Positions 14,597-17,524 of a stretch of DNA of 17,524 bases are shown here, piece by piece. Below the pieces are notes generated by a model. It worked only from the letters and a program-made list of their open reading frames with translations. It made no database searches and had not been told where the DNA came from. Every line of letters begins with the position of its first letter. Position 1 is the first letter of the stretch. The stretch is from NCBI GenBank assembly GCA_002311285.1, contig DBZU01000062.1:7487-25010 (forward strand), written 5' to 3'. The stretch is from Dehalococcoidia bacterium UBA1152 (GTDB taxonomy: Bacteria > Chloroflexota > Dehalococcoidia > Lucifugimonadales > UBA2962). Position numbers and translations under genes: made by a program.

Positions 14597-15648
14597 CTAA
14601 ACGTCAGTGCTTTGGCAGGGTTATGGATTAATATTTGGTCAATTTGTTCCTGGGCAAACCCTCGCCGCCTTAATCTTGGAACTATATTTTCTAAAATGTG
14701 TGAATATCCTTTACCCCCGTGGCGTGTCAATTGATTAGCCTGGCACACATCTTGTCCAATCACGATTTGGTTTAAATGTCCTTTTTCAATTAAAAACTCG
14801 ATCGCTTCAATGCGATCAGCATCGCTTTTCATTCGCATATATTCACCAAGATAAACTAAATTGGTTTCCTCAAATCCAAAAATGTCGTACTCTAAAAAGC
14901 ATCCCGTTTCAGCTAATTCTATTAACTTATCAGGGTCCTCGATCGCAAAATCCAGGTGGCCCATAATTGTATTTTTAATGTCTCCTCCTGCATCACGTAA
15001 TTCATCAACTATTTGCATAGGAGAATCGTCATGTCCTCCTGGATGTATAGATATAGGACATCCGGTTTCCGCTTGGGCTCGAGCTGACGCCCTAAGAATC
15101 TTGCGCTCTGTATTCGACAAAGGGTATAAATTGCCAACCTCTCCAATTATCCCTGATTTAATTCCGGTGTCTGATACTCCCTCAGTAATATCTTTAATGA
15201 TGGTGATGGTAATATCATTTTCTGAGATGCTATCTATATTAGCAGGGTGAGATTGAGGAATATAATAGCTCGAGCCCATAACGATATTTAAGCCTGTTGC
15301 CCTAGATATTCTAGCTAAAGCGCCTGGGTCTCTGCCCAACCCCATTGAAGTCGTATCTACTAACCCTCCTCCTCCAGCATTCACAAATTTTGAAACCTCA
15401 TTAATAGACCAGTCAATATTGTAGTACTGGAGATTCGCCTTCATATTGAACGATATCTGAGGAAGTTCACCCCTAATGTCCATGGTGAAGGGCTTATCGA
15501 TATACGAACGCTTACTTGCTTCATCTGGAATATAGAAATAACACATTAAATCCACCAGAAGGTGCTCATGTGTCACTGTGGGTCCTAGTTCTTCAGGTGA
15601 GATCAGCCCTAAAACTGTCTGGATTTTCCCGGTTTTGTTACTGCCCAT
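14593..15648 (-). CDS. Phosphotriesterase-family metallohydrolase, PHP-like with bridging Glu
   Basis: TIM-barrel amidohydrolase-superfamily enzyme of 351 residues. The metal ligands are in order: H28 and H30 (THEHLLVD), E170 in GIIGEVGNLYPL at the position of the carbamylated Lys of true phosphotriesterase, H202 (ISIHPGGH), H231 (MGHLDF) and D300 (VIGQDVC). The Glu bridge is as in the E. coli phosphotriesterase homology protein, so paraoxonase-type activity is not implied. Lactonase or esterase activity is as likely. It starts 11 bp inside the end of amidase 2 with a GGAG before its ATG, so the two are translationally linked. It probably acts on the same compound or its product. It ends convergently with amidase 1, sharing TTAA across both stops. 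Confidence 0.92.
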   Translation of the reverse strand: MGSNKTGKIQTVLGLISPEELGPTVTHEHLLVDLMCYFYIPDEASKRSYIDKPFTMDIRGELPQISFNMKANLQYYNIDWSINEVSKFVNAGGGGLVDTTSMGLGRDPGALARISRATGLNIVMGSSYYIPQSHPANIDSISENDITITIIKDITEGVSDTGIKSGIIGEVGNLYPLSNTERKILRASARAQAETGCPISIHPGGHDDSPMQIVDELRDAGGDIKNTIMGHLDFAIEDPDKLIELAETGCFLEYDIFGFEETNLVYLGEYMRMKSDADRIEAIEFLIEKGHLNQIVIGQDVCQANQLTRHGGKGYSHILENIVPRLRRRGFAQEQIDQILIHNPAKALTFS

Positions 15649-17128
15649 TAGTTTTCTCCTCTAGATCAAGATAGCTTTGATACCAAGGTCTCGCTCTCTC
15701 AAAAGCCGCACTAACTGCGAGAACATTTTCATCCTCATGCCTTCGCCCGATAATCTGCATCCCAATTGGCAATCCCTCTTCATTGAATCCTGCAGGAATT
15801 GATGCCGCTGGATTACCTGTGTAATTGATTGGGTAGGTCATACACCAGCCTATAGTTGGGTCTACCGTCTCTCCGTTTACCTCAGTAGGTCCTAGGGTGT
15901 CACCATTTGTGGCGTTTTTAAACGGAGGAACAGACAGGGTTGGGGATACAATAAAATCATATTCATCAAGTATGTCTTGTATGGGGTCATAAACTGAAGA
16001 CCTTAAAATTTGGCCATTTCTAACATCCCACCCAGACATCTTTTTACCTATTTCTAAGGTTTTCGCAAATGTTGGTGTTAGTAAACTGTTGTGTTCTCCT
16101 AAAAGGTCAATTCCTTGGGGTTTGAATACGTGTGCCAACTCCATATGTAGAATGGCCATCTGTCGAATCCATAATTCAGACAATTCTTGTTGAGTTCGGT
16201 CAATTTTAAGTTCTACTTGATCAACTTCAATATCTAATTCTTGAAATGCCTCAGTAGCCTTTCGTACAACTTTGGCAACGCTATCTTCGACAGGAAAAAT
16301 CCCAAGATCGGGGCTATACGCCACTTTCATGCCGGCAACAGGCTTACGAGTTGCTTCAAGGTAACTTACATCTCCATCCGGCATTGATAGCGGATCTCTA
16401 GGGTCATGTCGCCCTAACACAGACATGACTAAAGCCGCATCTTCTACTGTTCTGGTTATAGGGCCTACAAAAAGAAACGGGTTCAACGACGTGAATGCAT
16501 TTGGCCTAGTTATAAACGGTACTCGGCCGTAAGATGGTTTATAGCCGTAAACTCCTGAAAATGACGCCGGTATTCTTATTGAACCTCCTCCATCTGATCC
16601 TTGTGACAGGGTTGCAAGCCCAGCGGCAACTGCCGCAGCACTACCGCCTGAAGACCCTCCAGCATTTCTTGTTAAGTCAAACGGAGTGCTTGTCGGACCA
16701 AAAATATAATTGTCTGTCGCTCCCTTGTGTCCAAATTCAGGAGAATTAGTTAGCCCTAAAACAATGCCGCCTGCTGCTTCTATATCGGCCACATAGGAAG
16801 AAGTCATATCTAATTGATAGTCTTTTAATGGGACTGAGCCAGACGTGGCTCTTATTCCTGGCTTAAACGTAAATAAATCTTTGATAGCCACTGGTATTCC
16901 GTGCAAGGGTCCCAGCGAGTCCCCTGACATTAGGGCTTTTTCTGCTGACTTTGCGCGTGCTAAAGCTTCATCGGTAACCATTGTCACAAAGGCATTAATG
17001 GCCGGATTTCTTTCATCTATTCGATCTAGAAAAAAATTAACTACTTCCACCGGGGACAAATCACGTCTGCGAATCCTGCTGCCTAGTTCTACGGCATTCA
17101 TGAATGCAATTTCATATCCCATATTCAT
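15638..17128 (-). CDS. Amidase-signature family hydrolase (amidase 2)
   Basis: Ser-cisSer-Lys hydrolase of 496 residues with the full triad: Lys83 in GIPVAIKDLF, cis-Ser159 in NAGGSSGGSAAA, and Ser183 in SDGGGSIRIPASF. NYTGNPAASIPAGF and GLPIGMQIIGRRHEDE mark the C-terminal end. The N-terminal helix and ERNPAINAF are as in catabolic amidases. GGAGG lies 3 nt before the first ATG but 9 nt before the second (17122), so translation may begin at residue 3. It probably forms an operon with the aldolase gene upstream (141 bp gap) and the phosphotriesterase-like gene downstream (11 bp overlap). It is not likely GatA, as no GatB/GatC is near. Its substrate is unknown and may differ from that of amidase 1. 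Confidence 0.93.
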   Translation of the reverse strand: MNMGYEIAFMNAVELGSRIRRRDLSPVEVVNFFLDRIDERNPAINAFVTMVTDEALARAKSAEKALMSGDSLGPLHGIPVAIKDLFTFKPGIRATSGSVPLKDYQLDMTSSYVADIEAAGGIVLGLTNSPEFGHKGATDNYIFGPTSTPFDLTRNAGGSSGGSAAAVAAGLATLSQGSDGGGSIRIPASFSGVYGYKPSYGRVPFITRPNAFTSLNPFLFVGPITRTVEDAALVMSVLGRHDPRDPLSMPDGDVSYLEATRKPVAGMKVAYSPDLGIFPVEDSVAKVVRKATEAFQELDIEVDQVELKIDRTQQELSELWIRQMAILHMELAHVFKPQGIDLLGEHNSLLTPTFAKTLEIGKKMSGWDVRNGQILRSSVYDPIQDILDEYDFIVSPTLSVPPFKNATNGDTLGPTEVNGETVDPTIGWCMTYPINYTGNPAASIPAGFNEEGLPIGMQIIGRRHEDENVLAVSAAFERARPWYQSYLDLEEKTNGQ

Positions 17129-17269
17129 GTGCCTCCAAGTTGTTAGTTTAGTAAGTTGTTATATTTTCAACACTAATATGAAAAATTACAATATCTTATG
17201 GCCTTTGAAACGATTTTGCAAAGAAGGCAATTAAAGTATTATCTGCGATAACATCCTTAAATATTTTAC
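17129..17269. other. Gap between aldolase and amidase 2
   Basis: I see no gene. There is no clear terminator for the aldolase. TATAAC-like hexamers occur on the minus strand but without a good -35, so I cannot tell whether amidase 2 has its own promoter or relies on read-through from the aldolase. Confidence 0.3.
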
Positions 17270-17524
17270 TTACCGACCAAGTAATTTCATCAAGCTCTCT
17301 CCGTTGTCCTTGCAAAATTTTTGTACTACAACAATGTCTGCGCTAATACAAAAATCTTTAACCCCCATATCGATATAAGGTTTTGCATCTTCCCAGTCGT
17401 CAATCTCTATTCTTGGTCGAATGCCATGTTCTAATGCAAGTTTGATAATAAATTTATCGGCTTTTTTAACATCCGGATGATCATATTGATCTGGGACTCC
17501 TATACTCATCGAATAATCAGCTGG
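17270..17524 (-). CDS. HpcH/HpaI-family aldolase, C-terminal 84 residues (partial at window edge)
   Basis: The open frame runs in from the right edge. Its first codons read PADYSMSIGVPDQYDHP, which matches the family's GPxDLxxSLG-type motif. HGIRPRIEIDDWEDAKPYIDMGVKDFCISADI follows; a WEDAKPYIDMG helix and DF-I-ADI strand close the barrel in this family. These enzymes are metal-dependent class II aldolases (for example 4-hydroxy-2-oxoheptanedioate aldolase), giving pyruvate and an aldehyde by retro-aldol cleavage. The catalytic Arg, metal-binding Glu and Asp, and most of the barrel lie outside the window. It is upstream of amidase 2 on the same strand and could be the last step of the same pathway. 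An ATG near 17509 is internal, not the true start. Confidence 0.82.
   Translation of the reverse strand, partial: PADYSMSIGVPDQYDHPDVKKADKFIIKLALEHGIRPRIEIDDWEDAKPYIDMGVKDFCISADIVVVQKFCKDNGESLMKLLGR

Noticed and set aside
14593..15648. True organophosphate phosphotriesterase
   Set aside because: The bridging residue is Glu170 rather than a carbamylated Lys, which points to the PHP-like branch.
13154..17128. Either amidase as GatA of the tRNA amidotransferase
   Set aside because: No gatB or gatC is nearby, and the neighbours are catabolic genes; the triad alone does not separate the two.

Overview
This is an AT-rich bacterial chromosomal window with no mobile element, CRISPR array or rRNA. 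Three things point, with moderate to low confidence, to a marine Chloroflexota lineage (SAR202-like): Firmicute/Chloroflexota-style cis-regulatory RNAs (a T-box and a TPP riboswitch), a lone PstS, and a run of catabolic and transport genes (amidase-signature hydrolases, a phosphotriesterase-like hydrolase, an SDR, an HpcH/HpaI aldolase and several MFS carriers). No single gene fixes the taxonomy. Shine-Dalgarno sites are visible before many genes, but several starts are TTG/GTG or lack one.

Left part (1-5.2 kb), RNA-regulated biosynthesis and uptake. A partial acetolactate synthase large-subunit gene (ilvB) leaves the window at the left edge. It is preceded by a complete T-box leader whose best specifier triplet is CUC (Leu). 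Divergent from it is a 14-TM DHA2-family MFS exporter. A complete tRNA-Pro(CGG) gene with encoded CCA follows, then a TPP riboswitch whose terminator-like hairpin contains the Shine-Dalgarno site of a sodium:solute symporter gene. That symporter is probably a ThiV-type importer of thiamin or its HMP pyrimidine precursor.

Middle part (5.2-8.7 kb), phosphate and RNA turnover. A leftward pair encodes a PstS-like phosphate-binding lipoprotein and an unrecognised lipoprotein; pstCAB are absent from the window. Upstream of pstS lie three 11-bp-phased GTTAAC-like repeats that resemble a Pho box. They sit between pstS and a divergent small unknown gene. Oligoribonuclease (orn) follows.

Right part (8.7-17.5 kb), accessory transport and catabolism. 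It holds a CynX-like MFS carrier, an unrecognised 300-aa protein with a possible N-terminal HTH, a divergent MCT/OFA-like MFS carrier with two operator-like repeats between them, an SDR oxidoreductase, an amidase, and a leftward set made of an HpcH/HpaI aldolase C-terminus, a second amidase and an overlapping phosphotriesterase-like hydrolase. The set looks like uptake and hydrolysis of amide- or ester-bearing organic compounds, followed by oxidation and retro-aldol cleavage; the substrate cannot be read from the sequence.
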